From Anaeromassilibacillus sp001305115 (lineage in GTDB: Bacteria > Bacillota > Clostridia > Oscillospirales > Acutalibacteraceae), in assembly GCA_042854365.1 (NCBI GenBank), contig AP031437.1:1-64000 (forward strand): 64,000 nucleotides of DNA, read 5' to 3'. Under the pieces are notes generated by a model, which was not told the origin of the DNA, ran no database searches, and saw only the letters and a program-made list of their open reading frames with translations. Below are positions 18,628 through 28,626 of the stretch, one piece after another (position 1 is the first letter of the stretch; each line of letters starts with the position of its first letter). The translations under genes were made by a program, and so were the position numbers.

Positions 18628-19593
18628 ATGAGTACGGGAGAGGCACAGAAGGTGACGGGCCGATTTGCCCCTTCGCCCAGTGGACGTATGCATGTAGGAA
18701 ATCTGTTCAGCGCCCTATTGGCTTGGCTTTCGGCACGATCGGTAGGCGGCCGGATGGTTCTCCGGTTGGAAGATCTCGATCCAGACCGCACCTCACGGGC
18801 ATGGGCTGACCGGATAGAGGAGGATTTGTATTTCCTCGGATTGGATTGGGAGGAAGGGGGGCATCTGGGAGGGCCGAATGGCCCTTACTATCAAAGCGAG
18901 CGAACAGAGCTTTATAAGATGGCGTTTGCACAGTTGGAGCAAAAGGGTCTTTTATATCCCTGCTTTTGTACTCGGGCACAGCTCCATACAGCCGAAGCGC
19001 CGCACAATTCAGATGGAGAAACACTTTACACGGGCCGTTGCCGGGAACTTACCCCGGAACAGATCATGCATCTTTCCCGCCTTCGACGGCCAGCGGCACG
19101 GCTGCGCCTTCCGGATGAAACCATACGGTTTGAAGACGGCCATTATGGGCGGTTGGAGCAAAATCTAGCATCGGAATGTGGGGACATCATCCTGCGCCGG
19201 TCGGACGGCGTCTTTGCCTATCAGTTGGCTGTCGTCGTAGACGACATTGCAATGGGTGTGACCCAGGTTGTGCGCGGCCGCGACCTTCTTTCTTCAACGC
19301 CGCGCCAGATGTATCTTTATCGGCTTTTTGGCGCCGAGCCGCCTCAATACATCCATGTACCCCTTCTTTTGGCGCAGGATGGACGGCGGCTTTCCAAACG
19401 GGAGCGCGATTTGGACATTGGCGCATTGCGTGCCCATGGATTTACGGCGGAGGAGATCGTGGGGCGAATAGCATACCTTGCAGGGCTTCTTCCCCATCCT
19501 TTTCCCGTACGCCCAAAGGAGCTACTTCCGTTGTTTTCCTGGGAAAAGATCCCAAAGAAGGATTTAATGTTACCGGAAGATCTGTTTTCTTGA
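18628..19593 (+). CDS. gluQ: Glutamyl-Q tRNA(Asp) synthetase
   Basis: A 321-residue truncated glutamyl-tRNA synthetase paralogue that glutamylates queuosine in tRNA(Asp). The class I signatures are present: HIGH-like PSGRMHVGN near the N-terminus and KMSKS-like RLSKRERD near residue 254. The family zinc site is visible as CFC followed by YTGRC. It lacks the anticodon-binding domain of full GltX, which fits the length. The ATG at 18628 follows TTGGAGGGAG. It lies divergent to the cyclase gene, with a 253-bp shared upstream region. Confidence 0.9.
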   Translation: MSTGEAQKVTGRFAPSPSGRMHVGNLFSALLAWLSARSVGGRMVLRLEDLDPDRTSRAWADRIEEDLYFLGLDWEEGGHLGGPNGPYYQSERTELYKMAFAQLEQKGLLYPCFCTRAQLHTAEAPHNSDGETLYTGRCRELTPEQIMHLSRLRRPAARLRLPDETIRFEDGHYGRLEQNLASECGDIILRRSDGVFAYQLAVVVDDIAMGVTQVVRGRDLLSSTPRQMYLYRLFGAEPPQYIHVPLLLAQDGRRLSKRERDLDIGALRAHGFTAEEIVGRIAYLAGLLPHPFPVRPKELLPLFSWEKIPKKDLMLPEDLFS

Positions 19594-19712
19594 TTGCAAA
19601 AGAAGCGATTTCCATAAGGTTGTCAAAACAAATTAAAAAAGCCATCGACGAGGGAATTATCCGTTTGGGAATCCCTTTGTGCTGGTTCTGCCGGGGGGAC
19701 AGGAGGAATTCG

Positions 19713-20150
19713 ATGGAGATTCGGTTGTTGCGAAATGCTGAGACCCAAGAGGCTGTTCGTTTGATTTGGGAGGTTTTTTCTGAATTTGAAGCCCCCGTTT
19801 ATTCAGCACAGGGTGTAGAGGAATTCCGGATGTTCCTGCAAAATCGTGTGGAAATGAACGCTCTTCGGATGTACGGGGCATGGGCGGATGGACAACTCAC
19901 GGGCATATTGGCCATGCGCGGAGCGCATATCGCCCTGTTTTTTGTCCGGAAGGAATGGCATCGCCGCGGTGTGGGAAGGGCTTTGTTTCAAACAATGATG
20001 GCCGATACGCCATATCCGGAGATGACCGTACATGCCTCCCCCTATGCGGTGGAGGTGTATCGGCGGTTGGGTTTTTTCGCCACGGATGCAGAACGGACAG
20101 AAAATGGAATACGGTATACGCCGATGCGTTACCAGGGGCCCGAAAAATGA
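19713..20150 (+). CDS. GNAT family N-acetyltransferase
   Basis: A 145-residue GNAT enzyme. The acetyl-CoA pyrophosphate loop is RRGVGRAL, preceded by the beta-strand IALFFVRKEWH and followed by ASPYAVEVYRRLGF. The ATG at 19713 follows AGGAGG; the frame is open far upstream, but that part overlaps gluQ and is not real. The acceptor substrate is unknown. Confidence 0.85.
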   Translation: MEIRLLRNAETQEAVRLIWEVFSEFEAPVYSAQGVEEFRMFLQNRVEMNALRMYGAWADGQLTGILAMRGAHIALFFVRKEWHRRGVGRALFQTMMADTPYPEMTVHASPYAVEVYRRLGFFATDAERTENGIRYTPMRYQGPEK

Positions 20151-20246
20151 TCCATATGTGTTCCATATAAAAGACATTTCATGCGATAAGAACAAAAGTG
20201 AAAATCATGGGAAAAGACAGAGGACTTTTCCTAGAACTTGACGCCC

Positions 20247-20300
20247 ATCCAACAAGGGCGCACAGGATCATTTCTTCCTGTGCGCCCTTGTTGGATTTTC
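20247..20300 (+). terminator. Strong rho-independent terminator
   Basis: A perfect 21-bp stem (20247-20267 with 20276-20296) with an 8-nt loop and a short T tail, after the GNAT gene. The DNA from about 20300 to 20562 holds no supported gene; a TATAAT at about 20396 is the only promoter-like element I see there. Confidence 0.9.
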
Positions 20301-20562
20301 CAGTTTTTGCGGTTCCTATGGTTCCTACCGCAGATATAGGGGTTCATTTACCGGAGAAAAATATTCCCTCAGGGTTCGTTTTGGATTCATACGGATATAA
20401 TGGTTCGCTCCATTTGCCTATAGAATTTAAGTAAGGCCTGCAACGATTGTCAAGACGATCTACATTGCTTGCCTAATAGGCAAATCCGGCTAACTACCGT
20501 GGTGAATGGCTAAACCATTGAAATCTCTGTGCCGGTTCCCTTTGTAGAGCTGGAAAAGATAT

Positions 20563-21021
20563 TTATCGCCCCAATACATTGACCGTTGACTTTTCGCCAT
20601 CCAAGCGTTTGGAGAATTTGTAATGGAAATTGTTCATTTCTTCCCGCAAATAAAATCGGTGAGCGTCCGTTCGCAGTTGATTGCTAGCTGCTTCCATTTG
20701 AGTACATCCCCAATCCTTTGCAATTTGACAACCGATCGCAAACATATCCTTTCCCACGCCCCGGCTTCGATAAGCATCTGCAACGGAGAATTCCAATATT
20801 TCTGCGATGGTTTCTGCGTGGTGCAGTTGGTCCTCCATACGTAGATTCATTACAGCCACCACTGCCCCCTCTTCCTCACACACCAGGCAATAGTAGTGCT
20901 TATCCTGAACTTGACGGGTATAAATATCACAAAAGCGTTCATAGGGGAGTTCCTTCTTTTCCAGGTCGCAAATCAAGTCGTAAATGGCTTTGCAGTCCGC
21001 CAGGGTACTTTTTCGAAACAT
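20563..21021 (-). CDS. GNAT acetyltransferase, PhnO-like
   Basis: A 152-residue GNAT protein resembling PhnO, the aminoalkylphosphonate N-acetyltransferase: AIYDLICDLEKKELPYERF at the N-terminus, LHHAETIAEILEFSV in the middle, acetyl-CoA loop RSRGVGKDM and the family end TDAHRFYLREEMNNFHYKF. No other phosphonate gene is nearby, so the substrate is uncertain. Start ATG at 21021. Confidence 0.8.
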   Translation of the reverse strand: MFRKSTLADCKAIYDLICDLEKKELPYERFCDIYTRQVQDKHYYCLVCEEEGAVVAVMNLRMEDQLHHAETIAEILEFSVADAYRSRGVGKDMFAIGCQIAKDWGCTQMEAASNQLRTDAHRFYLREEMNNFHYKFSKRLDGEKSTVNVLGR

Positions 21022-21132
21022 AAATGCCTCCGTCCTTTTGTTTGCTAGCTTTCAGGGGAAGTCTTTTCCATAGAAATACCGTTATGTATAAAATAGAGCG
21101 TTCCCCCAGGTCTTAATGTCGAAATCCACAGA

Positions 21133-21160
21133 GAAAAAACCGCCCTATCAAAAGAGCGGT
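21133..21160 (-). terminator. Minus-strand terminator beyond the tandem repeat array
   Basis: Read on the minus strand, ACCGCTC pairs with GGGCGGT (one wobble) over an 8-nt loop, followed by six T. The nearest upstream minus gene is the ROK regulator at 22054-23289, so its transcript may run through the tandem repeats and end here. Confidence 0.65.
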
Positions 21161-21193
21161 GGGATAAGAAATTTTTTAGAGACAGCCTGCGGC

Positions 21194-22035
21194 CATCCTC
21201 TCTATTTTCTTAAAACAACGCCCTAAAAGGCACGTTGAGATCGGAAAAACCAGTGTGGACGAAAATCCATCTTCCCTAGGCGGGCCGTTAGCGCCCCTAC
21301 AAGTTTCCTTAAAATGACGCTCTAAAAGGCACGTTTAGATTGGAAAAACCTGTGTGGGACGAATATCCATCTTCCCTAGGCGGGCCGTTAGCACCCCTAC
21401 AAGTTTTCTAAAAACAGCGCCCTAAAAGGCACATTGAGATCGGAAAAACCAGTGTGGACGAAAATCAATCTTCCCTAGGCGGGTTGTTAGTGCCCCTACA
21501 AGTTTTCTAAAAACAACGCCCTAAAAGGCACGTTGAGATCAGAAAAACCTGTGTGGGACGAATATGAATCTTCCCTAGGCGGGCCGTTAGCACCCCTACA
21601 AGTTTTCTAAAAACAACGCCCTAAAAGGCACGTTGAGATCGGAAAAACCTGTGTGGGACGAATATGAATCTTCCCTAGGCGGGCTGTTAGTGCCCCTACA
21701 AGTTTCCTTAAAATGACACCCTAAAAGACGCATTGAGATCGGAGAAACCTGTATGGGACGAAAATCAATCTTCCCTAGGCGGGCCGTTAGCGCCCCTACA
21801 AGTTTTCTTAAAACAACGCCCTAAAAGGCACGTTGAGATCGGAAAAACCTGTGTGGGACGAATATCCATCTTCCCTAGGCGGGCCGTTAGCACCCCTACA
21901 AGTTTTCTAAAAACAGCGCCCTAAAAGGCACGTTTAGATCGAAGAGACCTGTATGGGACGAATATCCATCTTCCCTAGGCGGGCCGTTAGCGCCCCTACA
22001 GGTTTTCTTAAGACAGCGCTCTAAACAGGGCGTTG
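21194..22035. repeat. Tandem array of eight ~100-bp repeats
   Basis: Units begin near 21220, 21319, 21419, 21518, 21618, 21718, 21818 and 21918 (period 99-100 bp), with partial units at both ends. Each contains CCTAAAAGGC, an imperfectly self-complementary core CCTAGGCGGGCCGTTAGC and then CCCCTACAAG. No reading frame runs through all units. A single diverged copy is at 8864-8996. The array lies between the PhnO-like GNAT gene and the ROK gene, directly downstream of the latter. Confidence 0.95.
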
Positions 22036-22053
22036 TTTTAATTTCTATATGCG

Positions 22054-23289
22054 TTATTCCTCTTCAGGCATATCCATCAGTTTGCTTGGATCAGAGAGCA
22101 CCTGCTGTGCGGCGATAGCGGCGGCACCCATCAATACAGGATTTTCCGACATAGTGTCCAATTCGATCACAATTTCGTTGTAGATCAATGGATTTACGCA
22201 GTCGTGGACACGTTTTTGGACGATAGAGAGCAGCAGTTCCCCATCCACTTTGGTCAGCTCATCACCGATTACAATCAACCCAGGGTTGAACTGGTTAATC
22301 AGATTGATGATACCAATAGCAAGGAACCCACAGACTTTCTCATATTCCTCGCGTGCGACTTTGTCGCCCGCTTTGACAGCTTCAGAAATTTTAGCAGTAC
22401 TCAGGTCGTCCAGTGACAACAAGGTGTCCTCCCCATCACGAATGCGTTTTTCAATGTTCTCACACAAAACTATGTAGGAACAATACTTTTCCAAACAGCC
22501 GTAGTTGCCGCATTCACAGCGTGGACCGTTGAAGTTAATGGTGTTATGACCAAATTCGCCAGCCAGTCCACGATGCCCTAAGACAAGCTTTCCGTCCGTA
22601 ATCATACCACAACCGACTCCCTGACCAGCCAAGACATAGATCATATTGCGGATACCATATTCCTTGCTGCGATACCACAATTGCGCAAAAGCGCCTGCAT
22701 TAGCATCATTGACAATTTGGATCGGCACGGAAAAATCTTTTGTCAGAGCATCCTTGATTGGGAAATTGTGCCATCCGGCCAGTTCCGTTACAAAGAAGAT
22801 GCTATCCCGCTCTTCATAATACGGGCCCGGCATTGCCATGCAAACGACCGGGATTTCTGTGTCCGCATTTTCTTGTAGCATGGTATAGATCGCCGTGCGG
22901 ATGCGCGTAATCGTAATTTGTACATTTTCCTTTGGGCCTATTTTGTACTGCTTGACGCCGTACAATTTTCCGGACAGGCCTGCCAGGCAGAGATAAAACG
23001 CGCTGCGCGTCATGCGGATACCGATCACTTTATATTTTTGGTCGTTGAGTGCTATACCAATGGAGCGGCGTCCCTTGCTACCGCTCATCAATCCGGTTTC
23101 TACGACTAGCCCACAGGTGATAAATTCATTGATGATATTGGTGATGGTCGCCTGTTTCAGGCCGGACAGCTGTGAAAGGGTAGCGCGCGAACAAACCCCT
23201 TCCTGCCGCAGCAGATCCAACACCAGTGCGCGGTTGATTAATTGACTTTTTTCTTGATTGATACTTTTCCGGGTATTGAATTCGTTCAT
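22054..23289 (-). CDS. ROK family transcriptional regulator (first of two)
   Basis: A 411-residue regulator of the NagC/XylR type: N-terminal winged helix (INRALVLDLLRQEGVCSRAT, LSGLKQATITNIINEF) and a C-terminal ROK sugar-binding domain with the zinc motif (CECGNYGCLEKYC) and AGQGVGCG. Such proteins usually repress sugar-use genes until an effector binds. I start at the ATG at 23289; the frame opens 12 codons earlier. It is strongly similar along its length to the ROK protein at 37786-39075. A minus-strand TATAAT lies at 23346-23351. Confidence 0.9.
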   Translation of the reverse strand: MNEFNTRKSINQEKSQLINRALVLDLLRQEGVCSRATLSQLSGLKQATITNIINEFITCGLVVETGLMSGSKGRRSIGIALNDQKYKVIGIRMTRSAFYLCLAGLSGKLYGVKQYKIGPKENVQITITRIRTAIYTMLQENADTEIPVVCMAMPGPYYEERDSIFFVTELAGWHNFPIKDALTKDFSVPIQIVNDANAGAFAQLWYRSKEYGIRNMIYVLAGQGVGCGMITDGKLVLGHRGLAGEFGHNTINFNGPRCECGNYGCLEKYCSYIVLCENIEKRIRDGEDTLLSLDDLSTAKISEAVKAGDKVAREEYEKVCGFLAIGIINLINQFNPGLIVIGDELTKVDGELLLSIVQKRVHDCVNPLIYNEIVIELDTMSENPVLMGAAAIAAQQVLSDPSKLMDMPEEE

Positions 23290-23815
23290 TATTTTTCCCA
23301 CCCATCTAAAAGAAATGTTTGGCAAAGAAACTGGTAATTTCTTTTATTATACACGTAGCAATTCGACAAATAATTCTTATATTACAATAAATATGTACAA
23401 ATAGCACCGTTTTCTCGAAAAAATTTTATTTTTTATATGAACCATTTAGAAAGAACACATAAAATCTATTTTGAATAGGGAAGGTTTTAATTCATAACAT
23501 ATAGATAACAATTTCTGCCGGTATTTTTCATTGGACTCTCTGTGTTCCTTTGTGCAATATTCCTATTCTGTTCATCGTGCATTTTTCAAAAACTATTTGA
23601 TTATGGAGAAGTTCCTGAACAAGGGTTCAGAGACAGGACCAAAGTGAAACATGGAGAGGGCCGTGGAACGATCTCTTCCCAGCGAACATAGGTACAAAAT
23701 AGTATGGGACGCCCTGAATCGCGGTCTGTGGGCCGGGTACAGGGCGTCCTTTTATGTGGGTGCCTTTTAGCAACTGTTTTGCAACTGGCGGGGACGGGAA
23801 GAGCCACGCATACGA
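23290..23815. other. AT-rich spacer with one hairpin
   Basis: A 526-bp region without a supported gene between the ROK gene and the hydrogenase-like gene. It carries the probable ROK promoter (minus-strand -10 at 23346-23351) and a perfect 10-bp stem, GGACGCCCTG (23707-23716) with CAGGGCGTCC (23740-23749), followed by TTTT on the plus strand. The stem lies just downstream of the hydrogenase-like gene and may act as its terminator. Confidence 0.6.
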
Positions 23816-25066
23816 TCAAAATTTACGGGTAAATAAATCGTCATTCTCTAATAGGCTCTCGACCGTTGGGAATCCTAGGCGATCCAACAGGTCGATCACA
23901 TAGAGATTATCGATGGGGGTGGGCGCCGGCGCCTCCTCCCCATACCGATCGACCTCTTCACGTGCAAACTCCTTGTCGATCAAAGCGCGGGGGCCACCGA
24001 CACAACCGCCGACGCAACCCATACCTTCCAAAAAGTTGGCGTCCAGCTTGCCTTCTTTTAAATCGTTCAACAGCTGTTTACAGGCAGGCACACCGCTGGC
24101 CTGTACCGCATGTACTTTGATCTTACGGTTGGGATTTAGACGTTGTACGCAGTCCTGTACGGCCTGGCTGACGCCGCCGGCACGCGCATAAATACGCCCA
24201 CCCATGGAGGAATGTTCCCGATTGTCCTCAGCCATCTTTTCGGGGTGAATATCCGCAAAAGCGAAGATGTCGCGCACCTCCTGGAAGGTGAGCACGTAGT
24301 CCACTGCATCCGCGATGTCGGGTTCGCGCGCTTCCGCCTTTTTGGCCAGGCAGGGACCGATAAAGACCACTTTGGCCCCCGGCTCCAGGCGTTTGATGAC
24401 CCGTCCGCAGGCGATCATGGGAGATACGGCAGCCGGCACATGCGGCATCAATTCCTTGTAGACCCGCCGCAACATGGCAATCCACATCGGGCAGCAACAA
24501 CTGGTCAATTGATAGTCTCGGTCGGTTAGAATGTTTGCATCGAATTCCAGGGCTTCTTTTAGTGTCAAGATGTCTGCAAAGAGTGCGACCTCCACCATCC
24601 CGGTAAATCCCAGTGCTTTCAGGGCCGTGCGAAGCTTACCCGGGGTCACCTCTTCGGTGAATTGGCTGATGACGGCGGGAGCCACAATCGCATACACCGG
24701 CGCATCGCCCCGATGGATCATGGCCAGAGTGGGAAGAATATCTTTGCTCTCCACCAAATTTTTAGCTTTACAGCGTTCTACACAGGCGCCACAGCCTACA
24801 CACATTTTACTGTTTACTGCGACATTGCCCTTTTCATCGGTATAGAGGGCGTCAAAAAGGCATTTTCCCGCACAATTGGCTGCTTCCTCTTGCGAGCAAT
24901 TGCAGTCTCCCACGCGCCAGACCGTCGGATATTTTTCTGGATTCAGCAGGCAGTCCAACTGGTGGGAATCAAAATCCTCCTGCCGGAGTTTTTCCAACTC
25001 CTCTTCGGTTTTATGGTTTACAGATGCGCGAACCAATCGGTCATACAGTGCGTTAAAGGTCGGCAT
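23816..25066 (-). CDS. [FeFe]-hydrogenase-like protein with ferredoxin domain
   Basis: A 416-residue protein with an N-terminal iron-sulfur region (clustered Cys at 55-69, then CVGCGACVERC at 89-99) and a hydrogenase large domain. All H-cluster ligand cysteines can be placed: L1 TSCCCPMW (190-192), L2 GPCLAKK (239), L3 GMGCVGGCVGG (351 and 355). These differ from the catalytic consensus: an extra Cys in L1 and Gly for the usual Met in L2. I recall such variants in putative sensory [FeFe] hydrogenases, but cannot verify that here. No maturase genes (hydEFG) are in the window. ATG at 25066 follows AAAGGA. Confidence 0.8.
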   Translation of the reverse strand: MPTFNALYDRLVRASVNHKTEEELEKLRQEDFDSHQLDCLLNPEKYPTVWRVGDCNCSQEEAANCAGKCLFDALYTDEKGNVAVNSKMCVGCGACVERCKAKNLVESKDILPTLAMIHRGDAPVYAIVAPAVISQFTEEVTPGKLRTALKALGFTGMVEVALFADILTLKEALEFDANILTDRDYQLTSCCCPMWIAMLRRVYKELMPHVPAAVSPMIACGRVIKRLEPGAKVVFIGPCLAKKAEAREPDIADAVDYVLTFQEVRDIFAFADIHPEKMAEDNREHSSMGGRIYARAGGVSQAVQDCVQRLNPNRKIKVHAVQASGVPACKQLLNDLKEGKLDANFLEGMGCVGGCVGGPRALIDKEFAREEVDRYGEEAPAPTPIDNLYVIDLLDRLGFPTVESLLENDDLFTRKF

Positions 25067-25286
25067 ATGATCAAATCCTTTCTATATGGAATCCATGGGG
25101 TTTTTCCCACCATTGCTTTTAATCGGAAAAAGTTTCTTCTGAAAGAACCAAGGGCAAATTGCGCAAAATTGCTTGAACAAACAAGGGGCCAATCAACCGG
25201 TTTCTCCCTTGTTTCGCGGGACAAAGCGTTGTTTTTTCTGTTACAGTAGGGTTACCATTTTTTCGTTCCACATTCGGACGTATGGT

Positions 25287-27578
25287 TCAGGTTTTCCCCT
25301 CTCCTCCTGACGCGGGCACATGGGAAGAGGCCGCCTGCCGGTACCACCCAGGGGTGACTCCTTCATAACGCTTAAAGGCGCGGTTCATTGTGATGGAATT
25401 TGCGTATCCCACCATGGACGAGATGTCTCCGATGGTGTGGTCCGTGTGGAGAATGAGGTCCTTGGCGCGCTCAATCCGGTATTTGTGCAGATAATCTAAG
25501 AAACCTATGTTTAACTCGGATTTAAACAGGTTGGAGAGCACGGGGAGGCTCATATGGAAATGCTCGGCCACCGATCCCGCGGAGAGATTGATGTCCTGGT
25601 AATGTTCCTGTATGTATTGGATAATCGGTTCGATGCGTTTTCCCTGTGGACGGCTTTGTTCCTTCTGGGTATCCAGATAATCGAAAATTCGGCGGGTACG
25701 CCGGCACAACGACTCCATCCCCCGCGCCTGACGCAGTTGGTCGGAACAACGCAAACTTTTGAGGAGTTCCGGGTCCAGGCCGCTGTCGAAAAGAGAGAGC
25801 AAGATCGAGTCTGTAAGATAGGAAATCTGGAGCTGTGCCTGTGGTAAAACAGCCGGATGACGCGTGTAAGCGTTTTCGATCTCCCGCAACATTTCAGTTG
25901 CCTGCTTGTAGTTGGCGGATTGAATGGAGTTGGACAGTTTATTGACCTGCGCCAAAAACTCGCGGTTCCCACTTCCTGCGGAAAGGACTTCAGCGAGGCG
26001 GCTGTAGACGCCGATGGAGCCATATTCCCCCGTCAACAGATGGTATTCGACTACCTGCATGGCCTCCTGGTATGCATCGTGCAGGTCATTGAGCAGAATG
26101 TGTTCGTTGCTCAAAGAAATGGAAACCTGCATATGAAGCTCAGAAGCAGCGAATGTTTGCATGTTTTTTGCGCACGTCTCAACTGCTTCTATTTCCTCAC
26201 CATCAAGATCAACGATACCGATATAGCGGTCCAAGTCGGCCACAACATAGGAGGAAAAACCGCCGTTTAAGAAAAAGGAACGGCAGGTTTCCTGCAAAAG
26301 GTTTCCAGTTTCTTCCCTCTGTGTGGGCGGCATTTCCGCCTCTTCTTCTTCATCGATCAAAAGGACAAATACAAGAAACCGTTTACATGCAGTTGGGAAG
26401 CCACATTGCCCCAGAGCCTCCGCAATGTCGGGCGTCAAACAGATTTCCCCTTTTAATAGACGTGTCACCAAACTGGTGGCGAGCAGGTCGCTCTGCGAAC
26501 TGAGCTGATTTTCATATGTTTTTGCCTTTTTGGAAAGCTCTTGGACAGTGCTGGCGACCATTTGGAATTCACTTTGGTCTCGACAGCTCTTTTTCAGCGG
26601 CAGCGCGTCCACCATACGTTCCACTGGCCGGTACAGTGTGGCCGAGAAGAAATAGGACAGGGCGCCGCCAGCCACGAAGGTGACTGCAAAGGTAATCAAG
26701 ATCGAACCTAGGATCATAGTGATCCAATCCCGGGAATCTTCGTCGGGGATGACCACAATCTGTTGCAGCGTATCGTTGGTGAATCCTTGATGATAAACAA
26801 AATAGGATTGTCCGCCCCAGGTTTCCATATGAAACGCTGGCCAGGAGGCGACCTGCTCGAACTCGAACGGAAGCTCGGGCTGTTCGTCGGCCGGTTTGGA
26901 GGTGATAATCTGGTTGTTCCGTGTTAAAAATACCGTCTGCGCGCCTTCCGGCAGATAGGAATAGCGAAGTTCCTCGGAGACCTGCTGGTCTTCCATACCG
27001 ATGATCCATACAACATGGGGGTAGATCTCCCGAACATAGACGAAACGGGCAAAATCCATATTGGGATCGTGAATGATGGCACAGGCCCCCTCCTCCCCAA
27101 CCTGAATCAATTGATTCCAGGTTTGGATATTCATTCCGAAATGTTCGGTGATGGTTCCATTTTCCAAAGAATCCTCTTCGGCCGTTTTACCAAAGACACG
27201 CCCGCTGTTCTGAAAATAGAGAAACATCGGAGGGTCGGTACTCGGAAGGTTGAAACGGACAGTATCGACGTATGATTGGACAAATTCTACCGCCTGCGGA
27301 GAGCCCAATGAAATGTATTCTGCACTTGCAAGTGTGTCCAGGCCTTCCAGTTGGGAGATGATCACGCTGACTTCTTCATAGAGGGACATCTTATCAGCCG
27401 TGTTGCTCATGCTCTTTTCGACCATGGACTGATAAGAACGGATGGTTTCCTCCCGCCGGGTCTTTTCGCCGTTTAAATATTGAAGCAAAATCAATAGGCT
27501 GCACAGAAAGGTGACTGCGAAGAAAGCCGCCATCAATTTATAAAAGCTCTTTCCACGATAAGGCCTTGCTTTTTTCAA
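25287..27578 (-). CDS. Membrane-anchored AraC-family regulator
   Basis: About 763 residues: a transmembrane helix near the N-terminus, an extracellular sensor of roughly 250 residues, a second transmembrane helix, a linker region, and a C-terminal AraC DNA-binding domain (two helix-turn-helices; IGDISSMVGYANSITMNRAF, then KRYEGVTPGWYR). Proteins of this design in Firmicutes sense extracellular sugars and activate nearby transport or glycosidase genes. The start is probably TTG at 27578, which has AGAAGGG upstream; another TTG is 8 codons earlier. The giant GH3 gene begins about 1 kb away, divergently, and is a plausible target (inference). Confidence 0.85.
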   Translation of the reverse strand: MKKARPYRGKSFYKLMAAFFAVTFLCSLLILLQYLNGEKTRREETIRSYQSMVEKSMSNTADKMSLYEEVSVIISQLEGLDTLASAEYISLGSPQAVEFVQSYVDTVRFNLPSTDPPMFLYFQNSGRVFGKTAEEDSLENGTITEHFGMNIQTWNQLIQVGEEGACAIIHDPNMDFARFVYVREIYPHVVWIIGMEDQQVSEELRYSYLPEGAQTVFLTRNNQIITSKPADEQPELPFEFEQVASWPAFHMETWGGQSYFVYHQGFTNDTLQQIVVIPDEDSRDWITMILGSILITFAVTFVAGGALSYFFSATLYRPVERMVDALPLKKSCRDQSEFQMVASTVQELSKKAKTYENQLSSQSDLLATSLVTRLLKGEICLTPDIAEALGQCGFPTACKRFLVFVLLIDEEEEAEMPPTQREETGNLLQETCRSFFLNGGFSSYVVADLDRYIGIVDLDGEEIEAVETCAKNMQTFAASELHMQVSISLSNEHILLNDLHDAYQEAMQVVEYHLLTGEYGSIGVYSRLAEVLSAGSGNREFLAQVNKLSNSIQSANYKQATEMLREIENAYTRHPAVLPQAQLQISYLTDSILLSLFDSGLDPELLKSLRCSDQLRQARGMESLCRRTRRIFDYLDTQKEQSRPQGKRIEPIIQYIQEHYQDINLSAGSVAEHFHMSLPVLSNLFKSELNIGFLDYLHKYRIERAKDLILHTDHTIGDISSMVGYANSITMNRAFKRYEGVTPGWYRQAASSHVPASGGEGKT

Positions 27579-28626
27579 AATTGGATTTCCCTTCTTCCTC
27601 AAAAGTTTGTATAGGCCAACGGTGGTTCATAAGAGAACACCGTAAGGCGCTCTTTTGGGACAACATTCCTATGGAATAGCTGCCGTTTGAACGAGTCATT
27701 GTGTCCCTAAAAGAGAGGATGACCATCCTACTTTTCTGGTATGGAATATTTTGAGTTATGTAGCGACAAAATCGGGTATAGATAGAACATTTCACCGAGA
27801 AATAGAAAGTTTAACTAAAAGTCTTATAATACAATGTAATTTGTTGAAGTTATAAAATGGAATTTAGACAAAATTCCATTCAAATTCGAAGATTCTATAA
27901 AAAGTTTCTTTTATAAAAAGATGTCAAGAAATATGCGCAACGATTCCGATTCAAAAAAGATGTTATCCGCAATAAATATGTCAAGAAAAAATTTATATGT
28001 CCTATTTTATCGAAAATAGTCTTCTCAATAGTAGAGAAAAAAGATTAATAAGAAAAATATTCTCTTCATTTTTTTAAAGAGCAATAGACTTTCCTGTAAA
28101 ATAGTCTTAAGAGGACGTGCTATATGCAATTTTTAAGTACTAACAGATTTTTTGTTCGTGAATATAGCTAATTTACGACGGATTTGTTAGTACAAAAATA
28201 GTGATTCTTGATTTTCATCTGCACCCAACATTATACTATATCCAGTCAGATATTCAAACCGATAAATAAATGAAATTAGAAATAATGTTTTACCAAATGT
28301 TGATTTTGGCAAATCTTTACCAGAACCATTCCCTGTGAAGGAAATGCGAATTTATCGGTTTGGAATGTGTATTTTTCTATTTTGCACTGGTTGAGAGCGG
28401 ACCGGTTTGGAAGGGAGGCGTTTATAGAAGAAAAATCGCTTGGGGATTCCTGCAAAAGGCCTAAAAAGGTTGGGTTTACTGCCATTTTGTCAGAATGTCC
28501 AGGCAGATCGTCTGCGAATTTTCTCTTTCTCAGAAGAGGAAATTTAAAGCGTAGGACCTGTGGTTGGGGACTGGTTTTTGAAACATTCTTGGAAGACGCA
28601 ATTTCAAAATGAAGGAGAATTGTATT
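27579..28626. other. Long AT-rich divergent regulatory region
   Basis: More than 1 kb without a supported gene, between the AraC-type regulator (minus) and the GH3 gene (plus). It is very AT-rich. The best promoter is at 28192-28239; the transcript from there would have a leader of nearly 390 nt before the GH3 start codon. Confidence 0.65.
28192..28239 (+). promoter_or_regulatory. Promoter with shared upstream motif, GH3 gene
   Basis: ACAAAAATAGTGATTCTTG (28192-28210) overlaps a -35 TTGATT (28208-28213); the -10 TATACT is at 28232-28237 (18-bp spacer). The same motif and layout occur before the second ROK gene at 37406-37452. Confidence 0.6.

Noticed and set aside
19176..19712. N-terminal extension of the GNAT frame into gluQ
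   Set aside because: Overlaps a good gene and lacks GNAT homology; the ATG at 19713 has a proper ribosome site.
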